DNA from: PHAA01 sp034678805
Lineage (GTDB): Bacteria > Bacillota > Syntrophomonadia > Syntrophomonadales > Syntrophomonadaceae
Reading direction: 5' to 3'
Assembly (NCBI GenBank): GCA_034678805.1
Contig: JAXDBN010000257.1
Coordinates: 1-9,429 of the forward strand
Length of the DNA: 9,429 nucleotides
Part shown: in pieces, positions 1 to 5,536 of the stretch
Numbering within the stretch: position 1 is the first letter of the stretch
Layout of the letters: each line of letters begins with the position of its first letter
Position numbers and translations under genes: made by a program
Notes under the pieces: model-generated
The model's input: the letters and a program-made list of their open reading frames with translations, nothing else
The model's database searches: none
Told to the model about the DNA's origin: nothing

Positions 1-37
1 ACGGGCTAGTCTTAAAATATTCTGCAATTTTTCTGCC

Positions 38-418
38 TTACAAGATATTCTCCAGATTAATACTCTCTTTACGGGGTATGTGTTCTACCATTAGCCGAAT
101 TTCAGAGAGCTGCCCCATAGCCAAGGGATCATCACTGGCGGCAACATACTCTTTAAAACGCGCCATTGCGAATTCGATATTGTCCATCTCTTGGTGTTCC
201 AGAAACACCGGCCACCATTTTGCCTCTTTCTTCCACGTTTTCTCAAGCATTTCTGTTTCCACAACAGCCACCGGCCAATTATTTTTTCTTATCTCCATGC
301 TTACCAAGTCCATTTGTTCAATCAGAGTTTCAGATGAGTTTTGCAGTTCATGATTGAGCCACAAGCCGCCTGCGACTATCAGGGTTAAGGTAACTAATAC
401 ACTGCCCACTAGTTTCAT
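38..418 (-). CDS. DUF4363 family membrane-anchored protein
   Basis: Small protein of 126 residues. One N-terminal hydrophobic segment (about residues 2-20, VGSVLVTLTLIVAGGLWL) acts as an anchor or uncleaved signal. It is followed by a charged, helical, probably extracytoplasmic domain containing KTWKKEAKWWPVF and a late EIRLMVEHIP stretch. This layout matches DUF4363 proteins, which in Clostridia commonly sit directly after a DUF421 gene; the molecular role is unknown. Two ATGs are in frame, at 427 and 418. The AAGGAG at 429-434 lies only 1 base from the first but 10 bases from the second, so the second is chosen. The ribosome binding site overlaps the end of the DUF421 gene (stop at 436-438), which indicates an operon with coupled translation. 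Stop is TAA. The family call rests on recalled sequence character and on the neighbour, not on a search. Confidence 0.75.
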   Translation of the reverse strand: MKLVGSVLVTLTLIVAGGLWLNHELQNSSETLIEQMDLVSMEIRKNNWPVAVVETEMLEKTWKKEAKWWPVFLEHQEMDNIEFAMARFKEYVAASDDPLAMGQLSEIRLMVEHIPRKESINLENIL

Positions 419-435
419 ATTAAACATACTCCTTG

Positions 436-1128
436 TCAGCTATTGGACGGCATTGATTTTAATTGGTAGTAAAGTTGGCCATGGGAGTCCAGGGTGGCAA
501 AGAGAATATCTTTGACCGAATTTATACCCGCCTTAACCATTTCATTATGCAGCCAGACGTGTTCCTTATTAGCCTTTGTTAGATTTTCTTCTATCACCTG
601 ACCATCAATTATCAGGGTTATCGGCAGAGCCTCATATTCTGGGGCAATGTTTAGATCTTTAGGTTGGATTGGGCGCTTGTCGGATTTGAGAATAAGACTC
701 AATTGCCCGCTGGTTTCAAGAATTGCATACTCTACATCAGCTAAATCTGCAGCACCCTTTTCGCGCAATTGTTCCAACAGATCATTTATGTTATACCGTA
801 ATCTAGTCAGTTCAGATTCCAGAATACGCGAATTTTCTATCAGCACGCTGGGTTTCCCGCAAATAAATCCTCTCGCCTTTTCGCTTTTTAATGAAATGTA
901 TGATAGGGTTATTTCTGCCGTAACCAGAATGAATATGGGTACAAGTCCATTAAATAAAGGAATACCTGTATTCTGCATGGGAATTGATGCCAATTCTGAG
1001 ATCATAATAATAACTACAAGTTCATAAGGTTGGAGTTGGCCGATTTGCCTTTTTCCCATTAGCCGTAACAACAACACGGTGGTGGTATACAGAATTAATG
1101 TTCGAATGATAACCAGGATCAATATCAA
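436..1128 (-). CDS. DUF421 (YetF/YdfR-like) membrane protein
   Basis: 230-residue inner-membrane protein. Three hydrophobic segments (about 1-22, 36-52 and 58-78) precede a soluble cytoplasmic region. The family signature GKRQIGQLQPYELVVIIMIS starts near residue 25. The soluble part has GKPSVLIENSRI (91-102), a helical stretch around residues 103-122 and DVEYAILETSGQLSL (131-145), all typical of YetF-type DUF421 proteins. The biochemical role of the family is not settled; some members are linked to spores or stress. The start is TTG at 1128, 4 bases after AAAGGAG (1133-1139). A second in-frame TTG at 1122 is 10 bases away and is the alternative. It leads the operon with the DUF4363 gene, and the two products probably work together. 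Stop is TGA. Confidence 0.85.
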   Translation of the reverse strand: MILILVIIRTLILYTTTVLLLRLMGKRQIGQLQPYELVVIIMISELASIPMQNTGIPLFNGLVPIFILVTAEITLSYISLKSEKARGFICGKPSVLIENSRILESELTRLRYNINDLLEQLREKGAADLADVEYAILETSGQLSLILKSDKRPIQPKDLNIAPEYEALPITLIIDGQVIEENLTKANKEHVWLHNEMVKAGINSVKDILFATLDSHGQLYYQLKSMPSNS

Positions 1129-1184
1129 CAGTCTCCTTTAAGCCTTCTAAATCAAGCATTTATAGCATGTCTCAAGACTGATTA

Positions 1185-1212
1185 TTTATACTGTATTGGA
1201 GTGCTGCGTCCA
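1185..1212 (-). promoter_or_regulatory. Candidate sigma-A promoter for the DUF421-DUF4363 operon
   Basis: Read on the minus strand, TGGACG (1207-1212, 4 of 6 to TTGACA) and TATAAA (1185-1190, 5 of 6 to TATAAT) are separated by 16 bases. Transcription would start near 1178, giving a leader of about 50 bases before the TTG start. Assigned by eye. Confidence 0.4.
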
Positions 1213-1318
1213 CATTGATTGCCTTTACAAAGTCATAACCATACTAAAGGAAATATTTCAGATACCATATTTCGAACCTGAGGCAACTTCATCAATTATT
1301 AACGGGTAATTTAGAAGT

Positions 1319-1338
1319 GGAGGGTTAAAATACCCTCC
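1319..1338 (-). repeat. Short inverted repeat (hairpin) after the possible micro-ORF
   Basis: GGAGGGT and ACCCTCC form a perfect 7-bp stem with a 6-base AT loop, about 8 bases after the stop codon of the possible 9-codon ORF on the minus strand. No run of T follows in either direction, so it is a weak candidate for a terminator. The CCTCC arm could instead pair with the GGAGG at 1386-1392 and hide that ribosome binding site. Both roles are inference. Confidence 0.4.
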
Positions 1339-1346
1339 ATGGTCGG

Positions 1347-1376
1347 TTAATATATCGGATTATCCCAGTCCCACAT
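1347..1376 (-). CDS. Possible 9-residue micro-ORF
   Basis: ATG at 1376 opens a nine-codon frame, MWDWDNPIY, ending in TAA. It is preceded by a perfect seven-base Shine-Dalgarno AAGGAGG (1386-1392) at 9 bases, as good a site as any in the window, and no larger frame uses that site. A 7-bp hairpin follows the stop. The peptide is rich in Trp and Asp and matches no family I know. Another short frame starts at 1401 (13 codons, MVEKEALRNVGLG) and overlaps it behind a weaker GAGG. Expression is untested; nine codons alone prove nothing, and the call rests on the ribosome binding site. Confidence 0.3.
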   Translation of the reverse strand: MWDWDNPIY

Positions 1377-1524
1377 TTCTTAACGCCTCCTTCTCGACCA
1401 TTATGTACCTCGGAAAAATGGCACATTGTTAATCGTGTCATTGAGGGATTAATACTAAATGGTTTTGACTTCGAATATGTTGATTGGCGATACAGCGTCA
1501 CTGGTTTGGGACATACTATTCAGT

Positions 1525-1555
1525 AATAAAACAGGAGAGGTTTATACCCCTCCTG
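1525..1555 (-). terminator. Intrinsic terminator of the phasin-like gene
   Basis: On the minus strand a ten-pair stem (arms CAGGAGGGGT and ACCTCTCCTG, loop ATAA) at 1532-1555 is followed by TTTTATT. The single imperfect pair (1538 with 1549) is an A/C mismatch on the plus strand but a G-U pair on the minus strand, so the structure belongs to minus-strand RNA. It begins 36 bases after the phasin stop codon. Confidence 0.8.
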
Positions 1556-1590
1556 CTATATTTAATAATTTGAAAGTCAATTGATGCCGA

Positions 1591-1929
1591 CTACTTTTTG
1601 GATAGTTCTTCTACTTTTTGGGATATATCCTTGGTCAAGCTCTGGGTAGTCTGGTTGAATTGCTCAAAACCCGTAAACATAGAGTCTTCCATGAACCTTA
1701 TTAATTGCATCTGGTTTTGGCGCATCTGTTTGGCCATTTCTTCCATCTGTTTCAGGAATTCCTGGCGGGCTGATTTAGCCATATCCAGTTGACTTCTGGT
1801 TATACTGTCAATTTGGTCAGCATTGGTATTTATTGAGTTAAGCCCTGCCATCCACATGTCCCAAATCCTGTCTGCTGCACTATTGAACATGTCCATACTT
1901 TTTGTGATGTTCTCCTTGTTATCCGCCAT
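1591..1929 (-). CDS. Phasin-like, methionine-rich helical protein
   Basis: 112 residues, almost all predicted alpha-helix, with no cysteine, no signal peptide and no membrane segment. A Trp/Met-rich amphipathic N-terminal part (IWDMWMAGLNSI, about 22-33) precedes a long heptad-like helix (about 45-85: QEFLKQMEEMAKQMRQNQMQ) and a polar tail ending in lysines. Twelve residues (11%) are methionine. Size, helical content and the aromatic amphipathic surface resemble phasins, which coat polyhydroxyalkanoate granules in the cytoplasm; that is a resemblance only. A general coiled-coil or stress protein is the alternative. The start is ATG at 1929, 7 bases after a perfect AAGGAGG (1937-1943). It has its own promoter with a palindrome over the -10 box and its own terminator, so it is probably well expressed and regulated alone. 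Stop is TAG. Confidence 0.55.
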   Translation of the reverse strand: MADNKENITKSMDMFNSAADRIWDMWMAGLNSINTNADQIDSITRSQLDMAKSARQEFLKQMEEMAKQMRQNQMQLIRFMEDSMFTGFEQFNQTTQSLTKDISQKVEELSKK

Positions 1930-1972
1930 CCTGTACCCTCCTTTTTTCTTTAAAGATGCCCGGTTCCCAACC

Positions 1973-1993
1973 TAAATGGATTATACCCATTTA
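1973..1993. promoter_or_regulatory. Candidate operator over the phasin -10 box
   Basis: TAAATGG (1973-1979) and CCATTTA (1987-1993) are perfect inverted repeats separated by 7 bases, and the -10 hexamer occupies the spacer. A dimeric repressor bound here would block RNA polymerase. The position makes this more than a random palindrome, but the binding protein is unknown and none is encoded in the window. Confidence 0.45.
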
Positions 1994-2008
1994 ACACCCT
2001 TTTAATAA
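1980..2008 (-). promoter_or_regulatory. Promoter of the phasin-like gene
   Basis: A perfect TATAAT lies at 1980-1985 on the minus strand, 17 bases downstream of a poor -35 (TTATTA, 2003-2008). Transcription would start near 1973, with a leader of about 45 bases. The weak -35 suggests help from an activator or control through the overlapping palindrome. Confidence 0.55.
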
Positions 2009-2094
2009 AAAGACTTTTACATATTTTGTACACTTTGGCTAAACTTGACCTTAATTTATCTTATTATTGGATGATAGTCAACCGAATCAGCTTC

Positions 2095-2127
2095 AAAATT
2101 GAGTCTCTCTTCGGGACTTCTAATTTT
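2095..2127 (-). terminator. Possible terminator downstream of metK
   Basis: Arms AAAATT and AATTTT enclose an inner GAAGTC/GACTC stem with single-base bulges and a 9-base loop, about 35 bases past the metK stop. The T residues lie inside the stem and no further T run follows, so this is weaker than the other terminators here. It could work in both directions. Confidence 0.4.
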
Positions 2128-2162
2128 GGATCGCAATAGTGCGTCTAGGTAAGATATTTTTA

Positions 2163-3350
2163 TCAGCTACCTTTTAATGCGGTTCTAAGTAAATCTGCTT
2201 TATCGGTTTTTTCCCAGGGCAGATCCAGATCACTCCTCCCGAAATGACCATAGCAGGCTATTTGCCGGTAAATCGGCCTTCTTAGCCCAAAATCTCTTAT
2301 AATTGCGGCCGGACGAAGATCAAAATGCTCCTTGACAAGACTTTCAATTTTCTCATTTTCTATCTTTTCAGTTCCATAAGTATCCACCATGATCGATACT
2401 GGATGCGAAACACCAATTACATATCCAAGCTGAATTTCACACTTATCAGCCAAACCGGCGGCAACTATATTTTTAGCTACATAGCGAGCTGCATACGTTG
2501 CGGATCGGTCCACTTTGGTTGGATCTTTACCCGAGAATGACCCTCCGCCATGACGCGCATAACCTCCATAAGTGTCCACGATGATCTTTTTCCCGGTCAA
2601 ACCGGAATCTCCTTGGGGACCGCCTATCACAAACCGTCCAGTAGCGTTAATATAATATCTTGTATCATTATCCAGCAAAATCTCTGGCACAACAGTATGG
2701 ATTACCTGTTCAATAACATCCTGACGCAGTTTTTCTTGGGATACATGTTCATCATGCTGGCAGGCAATTACTACCGAATCGACCCTGATTGGTTTACTAT
2801 CATGGTATTCTATGGTTACCTGGGTTTTACCGTCTGGTCTTAAATAGGGAAGCAGCTTATTTTTACGGGTCTCTGCTAATTTCTGGGCTAATTTATGCGC
2901 CAATGAAATGGGCAAAGGCATTAATTCAGGCGTTTCATTACAAGCAAAGCCAAACATTATACCCTGGTCACCTGCTCCCAATTGGTCTATCTCATCACCC
3001 GCCCCTTCCCTGTATTCCAAAGATACATTTATCCCTACCGCGATATCTGCGGATTGTTCATCTATACCAGGAAGAACTGCGCACGAATTTCCATCGAACC
3101 CAAACTCTACTTTGGTATAGCCTATATCATTAATAACCCGCCGGACAACCTTAGGGATATCCACAGTACTATTGGTTGTTATTTGACCTATTATCAGTAC
3201 CAGACCGGTGCTGATCGAGGCTTCACAAGCCACCCTTGCATAGGGGTCTTGGACTAGTATGGAGTCCAAGATTCCGTCGGTTACCTGGTCACAGATCTTA
3301 TCAGGATGACCCTCGGTGACAGACTCCGATGAAAAAAACCACTTATGCAT
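2163..3350 (-). CDS. metK: S-adenosylmethionine synthetase (methionine adenosyltransferase)
   Basis: 395 residues, the normal length for bacterial MetK. It makes SAM, phosphate and pyrophosphate from methionine and ATP in the cytoplasm, normally as a tetramer. The three-domain family signatures are intact: GHPDKICDQ (14-22, with catalytic His15 and metal-binding Asp17), GAGDQGIMFGFA (125-136), GDSGLTGKK (247-255) and the phosphate loop GGGSFSGKDPTKVDRS (268-283). The start is ATG at 3350, giving the usual MHKWFFSSESVTEGHPDK beginning; an AAGGGGG lies 7 bases upstream. The gene stands alone, convergent with nothing, and has a leader of roughly 280 bases containing an early intrinsic terminator (see 3533-3559), which suggests control by attenuation. 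Stop is TGA. Certain at family level. Confidence 0.98.
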   Translation of the reverse strand: MHKWFFSSESVTEGHPDKICDQVTDGILDSILVQDPYARVACEASISTGLVLIIGQITTNSTVDIPKVVRRVINDIGYTKVEFGFDGNSCAVLPGIDEQSADIAVGINVSLEYREGAGDEIDQLGAGDQGIMFGFACNETPELMPLPISLAHKLAQKLAETRKNKLLPYLRPDGKTQVTIEYHDSKPIRVDSVVIACQHDEHVSQEKLRQDVIEQVIHTVVPEILLDNDTRYYINATGRFVIGGPQGDSGLTGKKIIVDTYGGYARHGGGSFSGKDPTKVDRSATYAARYVAKNIVAAGLADKCEIQLGYVIGVSHPVSIMVDTYGTEKIENEKIESLVKEHFDLRPAAIIRDFGLRRPIYRQIACYGHFGRSDLDLPWEKTDKADLLRTALKGS

Positions 3351-3453
3351 TTCCCTACCCCCTTCATAAACACAGCACTAGAAATATTTCTTGTTATTTC
3401 TAAAATCCCTTTAATACAGTTTGTTCTGCTTCCGCCTCGATCTTTCCAAAGCA

Positions 3454-3466
3454 CAGTGATTCACTG
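3454..3466. repeat. 13-base palindrome in the metK leader
   Basis: CAGTGA and TCACTG are perfect inverted repeats around one central T. This may be a protein site or a small RNA stem; nothing shows which. Confidence 0.3.
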
Positions 3467-3532
3467 AATTAATCGGATTCAATCTTGAAAACGGTTAGCA
3501 ACAATCATTTTGTTGGCAATTTGTTTTCACCT

Positions 3533-3559
3533 AAACAAAAACCGACCAGTGGCCGGTTT
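3533..3559 (-). terminator. Early intrinsic terminator inside the metK leader (candidate attenuator)
   Basis: On the minus strand AAACCGGCC and GGTCGGTTT form a nine-pair, GC-rich stem with a 3-base loop (ACT), running straight into TTTTTGTTT. One pair (3545 with 3554) is G-U only on the minus strand, so the structure belongs to metK-direction RNA. It ends about 97 bases after the predicted transcription start and about 180 bases before the metK ATG, so it would abort transcription unless prevented. A segment at 3606-3616 (GGGACCGGGTT on the minus strand) could pair with the 5' arm through 8 base pairs with two bulged purines and act as an antiterminator. The alternative reading is a separate small RNA of about 95 bases. 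Confidence 0.75.
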
Positions 3560-3635
3560 AAGCAAATCTTGTGTGCGAGGGAGAGTGTTTAAATGCGATA
3601 ACATCAACCCGGTCCCATATGTATGTTTTGTCCAT

Positions 3636-3666
3636 ATTATAACATTTGTATCCTTTCCAGGTACAA
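3636..3666 (-). promoter_or_regulatory. Promoter of the metK leader
   Basis: The minus strand has a perfect extended -10, TGTTATAAT (TATAAT at 3636-3641, TG two bases before it), and TTGTAC (3661-3666) as a -35 at a longish 19-base spacing. The extended -10 makes up for the spacing. Transcription would start near 3629. Confidence 0.6.
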
Positions 3667-3760
3667 GATGTTTTATTTCCGCAGAAAGGTTTCACCGGTT
3701 ATAGATACGTACTCACGAAAATAGAGCCGAAATATTTTTATTATATTTCAGAAAAGTATT

Positions 3761-3804
3761 AAAACCTCCTGAAAAAGGCTATGAAGCATTAGTCAGGAGG
3801 TTTT
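3761..3804 (-). terminator. Terminator of the thioesterase gene
   Basis: AAAACCTCCTGA (3761-3772) and TCAGGAGGTTTT (3793-3804) are perfect 12-base inverted repeats. The 20-base loop can form a further small GCT/AGC stem. On the minus strand the hairpin begins 14 bases past the thioesterase stop and ends in TTTTAATACTTTT. The symmetry would allow it to work in both directions. Confidence 0.8.
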
Positions 3805-3818
3805 GGGCTAGGTTTCTA

Positions 3819-4277
3819 CTACGATATGTCTTCGTAGGGCTGGTATTTTCTGTCCCTAATAAATGTACCCCGGCTCCGGGCAATTAATCGGCCCTGATCA
3901 TTGTATATACTGCCTTCACTAATTATTAGGGTTTTGCCGGCATTTACTACATAACCTTCGGCAATAATTTCAGTTTCCTCAGGAACCGGAGCCAGAAAGT
4001 TCAAGCTGATATCAACTGTTCGGCAATTACCACCGAGAGTTGAATAAGCCAAACCCATGGTCGTGTCGGCCAGTGTAGCCAGTATCCCCCCTGGTAGGCG
4101 GCGCAATATACTTGAAAATTTAGGCTGGGCGGACATTTTTATGGAACTTTTCCCTTCTCCCAGATACAGTAATTGAAAAGCCATCGTATCCCACAACGGT
4201 GATCCTTCACAAGTACTGCATATGGCATTGAAAAGCGCCTTATTGATGCCTCGGTTCTCAGGCAAAATCTTTCCCAT
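3819..4277 (-). CDS. PaaI-like hotdog-fold thioesterase
   Basis: 152 residues forming one hotdog domain, probably hydrolysing an acyl-CoA or aryl-CoA thioester in the cytoplasm. The core helix segment LPGGILATLADTTMGLAYST (61-80) matches the HGG...LAD helix of PaaI-type 4HBT enzymes, followed by the strand VDISLNFLAPVPE (88-100) and the late repeat-like strands GYVVNAGKTLIISEGSIYNDQG. The His of HGG is Pro here, while Asp71 is kept, so catalysis may differ from classic PaaI. A longer GTG-started frame (4319) has no ribosome binding site and would place its first codon against the -10 region. ATG at 4277 follows AAAGGGGAG (4288-4296) and is chosen. The frame ends in two consecutive TAG codons. 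In a fatty-acid-oxidising host it could recycle CoA, but that is speculation. Confidence 0.8.
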   Translation of the reverse strand: MGKILPENRGINKALFNAICSTCEGSPLWDTMAFQLLYLGEGKSSIKMSAQPKFSSILRRLPGGILATLADTTMGLAYSTLGGNCRTVDISLNFLAPVPEETEIIAEGYVVNAGKTLIISEGSIYNDQGRLIARSRGTFIRDRKYQPYEDIS

Positions 4278-4327
4278 ATATAAATCTCTCCCCTTTGATT
4301 TATGGAAAAACAGGTTCACGTTTTAAT

Positions 4328-4355
4328 ATAATAACGTTTCTATAGAATAATTCAA
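4328..4355 (-). promoter_or_regulatory. Promoter of the thioesterase gene
   Basis: TTGAAT (4350-4355, 4 of 6) and TATTAT (4328-4333, 5 of 6) are 16 bases apart on the minus strand. Transcription would begin near 4321, just outside the rejected GTG start, which supports the downstream ATG at 4277 as the true start. Confidence 0.5.
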
Positions 4356-4372
4356 GCAGTTTATAGGGGCCA

Positions 4373-4648
4373 ATGAAATCGATATGGGGATGTATAACTC
4401 TGCAACCAAACGATTGCCGCCAGTTTATTAAGAAGGTCAGCGATTATTGTTGGAATAATTTTATTAATAATAAAACCAATTACAGGGCAAAAAAATGGTC
4501 AGGTAAAAACACCCGACCATGGGACATGCCCATAAGAATAGAATTAGATAAAGTCTTCGATTTATTATATTATCCTGTACCGGTGAAAATTGTTGAATGT
4601 GAAATGCTTCTAAATTGGTATGTCGACGAATATAGAGCGAATCACTGA
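4373..4648 (+). CDS. Possible small hypothetical protein
   Basis: A 91-codon frame that I do not recognise. It has five Trp and four Cys, no membrane segment, a basic middle (about 33-50, KTNYRAKKWSGKNTRPWD) and an acidic, hydrophobic C-terminal part (RIELDKVFDLLYYPVPVKIVE, then a helical LLNWYVDEYRANH). The C-terminal half looks protein-like. Against it, the ribosome binding site is poor (AGGGG only 3 bases before the ATG), the preceding sequence belongs to the thioesterase promoter, and a strong minus-strand terminator (4489-4520) lies inside the frame. A frame of this length could arise by chance in this stretch. It is kept as a low-confidence gene. Confidence 0.35.
   Translation: MKSIWGCITLQPNDCRQFIKKVSDYCWNNFINNKTNYRAKKWSGKNTRPWDMPIRIELDKVFDLLYYPVPVKIVECEMLLNWYVDEYRANH
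4489..4520 (-). terminator. Strong intrinsic terminator with no known minus-strand gene before it
   Basis: On the minus strand ATGGTCGGGT and ACCTGACCAT form ten consecutive pairs around a 6-base loop (GTTTTT), followed by six more T residues. The one imperfect pair (4501 with 4514) is G-U only on the minus strand. The structure therefore suits RNA coming from the right, yet the next recognised gene that way is on the plus strand. A second inverted repeat, ATGGG/CCCAT at 4519-4533, shares two bases with it and could compete. Confidence 0.65.
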
Positions 4649-4888
4649 ATGATATACATTTTATACTAAATGATAACCTCATCTGACCCGTAAACAGACT
4701 TTCAGCGCAACCGAAGATTTCAGTACGTCAAAAGCTAATGTTTTAATCATTGCCGAAAGATGGTTTTGAATTGATTTTGAGTGCTGGAGATATTATTTTG
4801 AATGGTATATCATGAAAATATATACAACAATATATCGGTATGAGGCTAAGCGGCGTTTCATGAAGCAACCTGGAAAGGCGGGTAGGCT
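4649..4888. other. Upstream region of the DUF2953-gerW unit
   Basis: 240 AT-rich bases. Several TATA-like strings (4805-4835) make promoter placement ambiguous, and no clear sigma-A, sigma-E, sigma-F or sigma-G pair stands out on the plus strand. On the minus strand a transcript ending at 4489-4520 could start here, but no good -35/-10 pair was found; a TATAAT at 4565-4570 lacks a -35. Confidence 0.4.
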
Positions 4889-5521
4889 ATGGTCGCATAT
4901 ATAATCCTCGCATTTTTGCTGATATTAGTAACCCTTCTGTTTATTCCCCTGGAATTCTATGGTCATGGCCATTTGGCTGAGAGTGACTCCACTGCTGATA
5001 TAGGAATAACCTGGGCATGCGGATTAGTTGTCGGGCATTGGCATTTTGCTTCGTTTGAATCATCACAATCTACAATGCGCATGGGACCGTGGCCCATAAA
5101 CAATAACAAACACATAACCAAATCCAAACCTCCTAAAAGCACCGACAAAGCAAAGACAAAGCGATCCGATTGGAATTTTGTTCGGGATTGTATGGATACG
5201 CAAGTATTTCGCGAAATATTTCGTTGTCTGAGCCGATTATGGCAATCGCTGCACCTTCGGGGGGAGCTGGCCGGCGAATATAGTACTGACGATCCGGCAA
5301 TTACCGGATATATTGCCGCGCTTATATCCGTGATAAGAATAAATAACCTGAAACTGTTGCTGACCCCGCAGTTTGCAGAAACCAGTCTAAATCTTAAGGG
5401 TCACCTTCAAGGACGACTTATACCTGGGCTAATTATCCTGGAATTAGCGAACTTAATGCTGAAGAAACCTATCCGTTTAATATGGTTAACCCGATTGCGC
5501 AACAGGCACAATAAAAAATAA
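4889..5521 (+). CDS. DUF2953 family membrane-anchored protein
   Basis: 210 residues. An N-terminal hydrophobic helix (about 2-20, VAYIILAFLLILVTLLFIPL) is followed by a beta-rich segment (22-60), a lysine-rich linker (about 74-92), a helical part, and the family-typical stretch STDDPAITGYIAALISVIR (131-149) with LLLTPQFAETSLNLKGHLQGRLI after it. DUF2953 proteins have no known biochemical role; in Clostridia they are repeatedly found just before gerW/ytfJ, as here, which points to a sporulation-linked function. The start is ATG at 4889 after AAAGG and GTAGG motifs; the ribosome binding site is moderate. Only 15 bases separate its stop (TAA) from the next start, so the two are cotranscribed. 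Confidence 0.8.
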   Translation: MVAYIILAFLLILVTLLFIPLEFYGHGHLAESDSTADIGITWACGLVVGHWHFASFESSQSTMRMGPWPINNNKHITKSKPPKSTDKAKTKRSDWNFVRDCMDTQVFREIFRCLSRLWQSLHLRGELAGEYSTDDPAITGYIAALISVIRINNLKLLLTPQFAETSLNLKGHLQGRLIPGLIILELANLMLKKPIRLIWLTRLRNRHNKK

Positions 5522-5536
5522 AGAGGAGGATAACAG

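Larger units (their letters stand above)
1129..1590. other. 460-base intergenic region
   Basis: No ORF of normal length fits here on either strand. From right to left it holds the phasin terminator (1525-1555), a possible 9-codon ORF with a perfect ribosome binding site (1347-1376), a 7-bp hairpin (1319-1338), a 15-base sequence repeated at 7307-7321, and the DUF421 promoter. The stretch 1394-1524 shows nothing recognisable. Decay of an older gene is possible, but no family is visible in any frame. Confidence 0.6.
3351..3818. other. metK leader and metK-thioesterase intergenic region
   Basis: 468 bases without a convincing gene. The minus strand carries, in order of transcription, the thioesterase terminator (3761-3804), a metK promoter (3636-3666), an early intrinsic terminator (3533-3559) and about 180 further untranslated bases with a weak hairpin around 3495-3519 and a 13-base palindrome at 3454-3466. 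I looked for the S-box (SAM-I) core, including its GGCAACC and GAUGAAGCC-like segments, and for T-box AGGGTGG, and saw neither. A 64-codon plus-strand frame at 3510-3704 runs through the terminator and promoter and is not believed. Confidence 0.6.

Noticed and set aside
1186..1215. Another nine-codon ORF starting MW (MWTQHSNTV) on the minus strand
   Set aside because: It has only a modest AAAGG and overlaps the DUF421 promoter; short frames of this size are common by chance.
2325..3257. Several plus-strand frames of 70-114 codons opposite metK
   Set aside because: They are shadows of metK, which is certain, and have no ribosome binding sites or family motifs.
3351..3640. S-box (SAM-I), SMK or T-box riboswitch upstream of metK
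   Set aside because: I searched by eye for their conserved core segments and found none; a divergent member cannot be excluded without a covariance search.
3510..3704. 64-codon plus-strand frame in the metK leader
   Set aside because: It crosses the leader terminator and the promoter on the other strand, has no ribosome binding site and no recognisable protein features.
4278..4319. GTG start extending the thioesterase by 14 residues
   Set aside because: No ribosome binding site precedes the GTG and it lies at the predicted transcription start; the ATG at 4277 has AAAGGGGAG upstream.
4464..4682. 72-codon minus-strand frame ending beyond the 4489-4520 terminator
   Set aside because: The terminator lies within the frame, there is no Shine-Dalgarno, and its hydrophobic tail comes from the T-rich terminator sequence. 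It does not explain the terminator.
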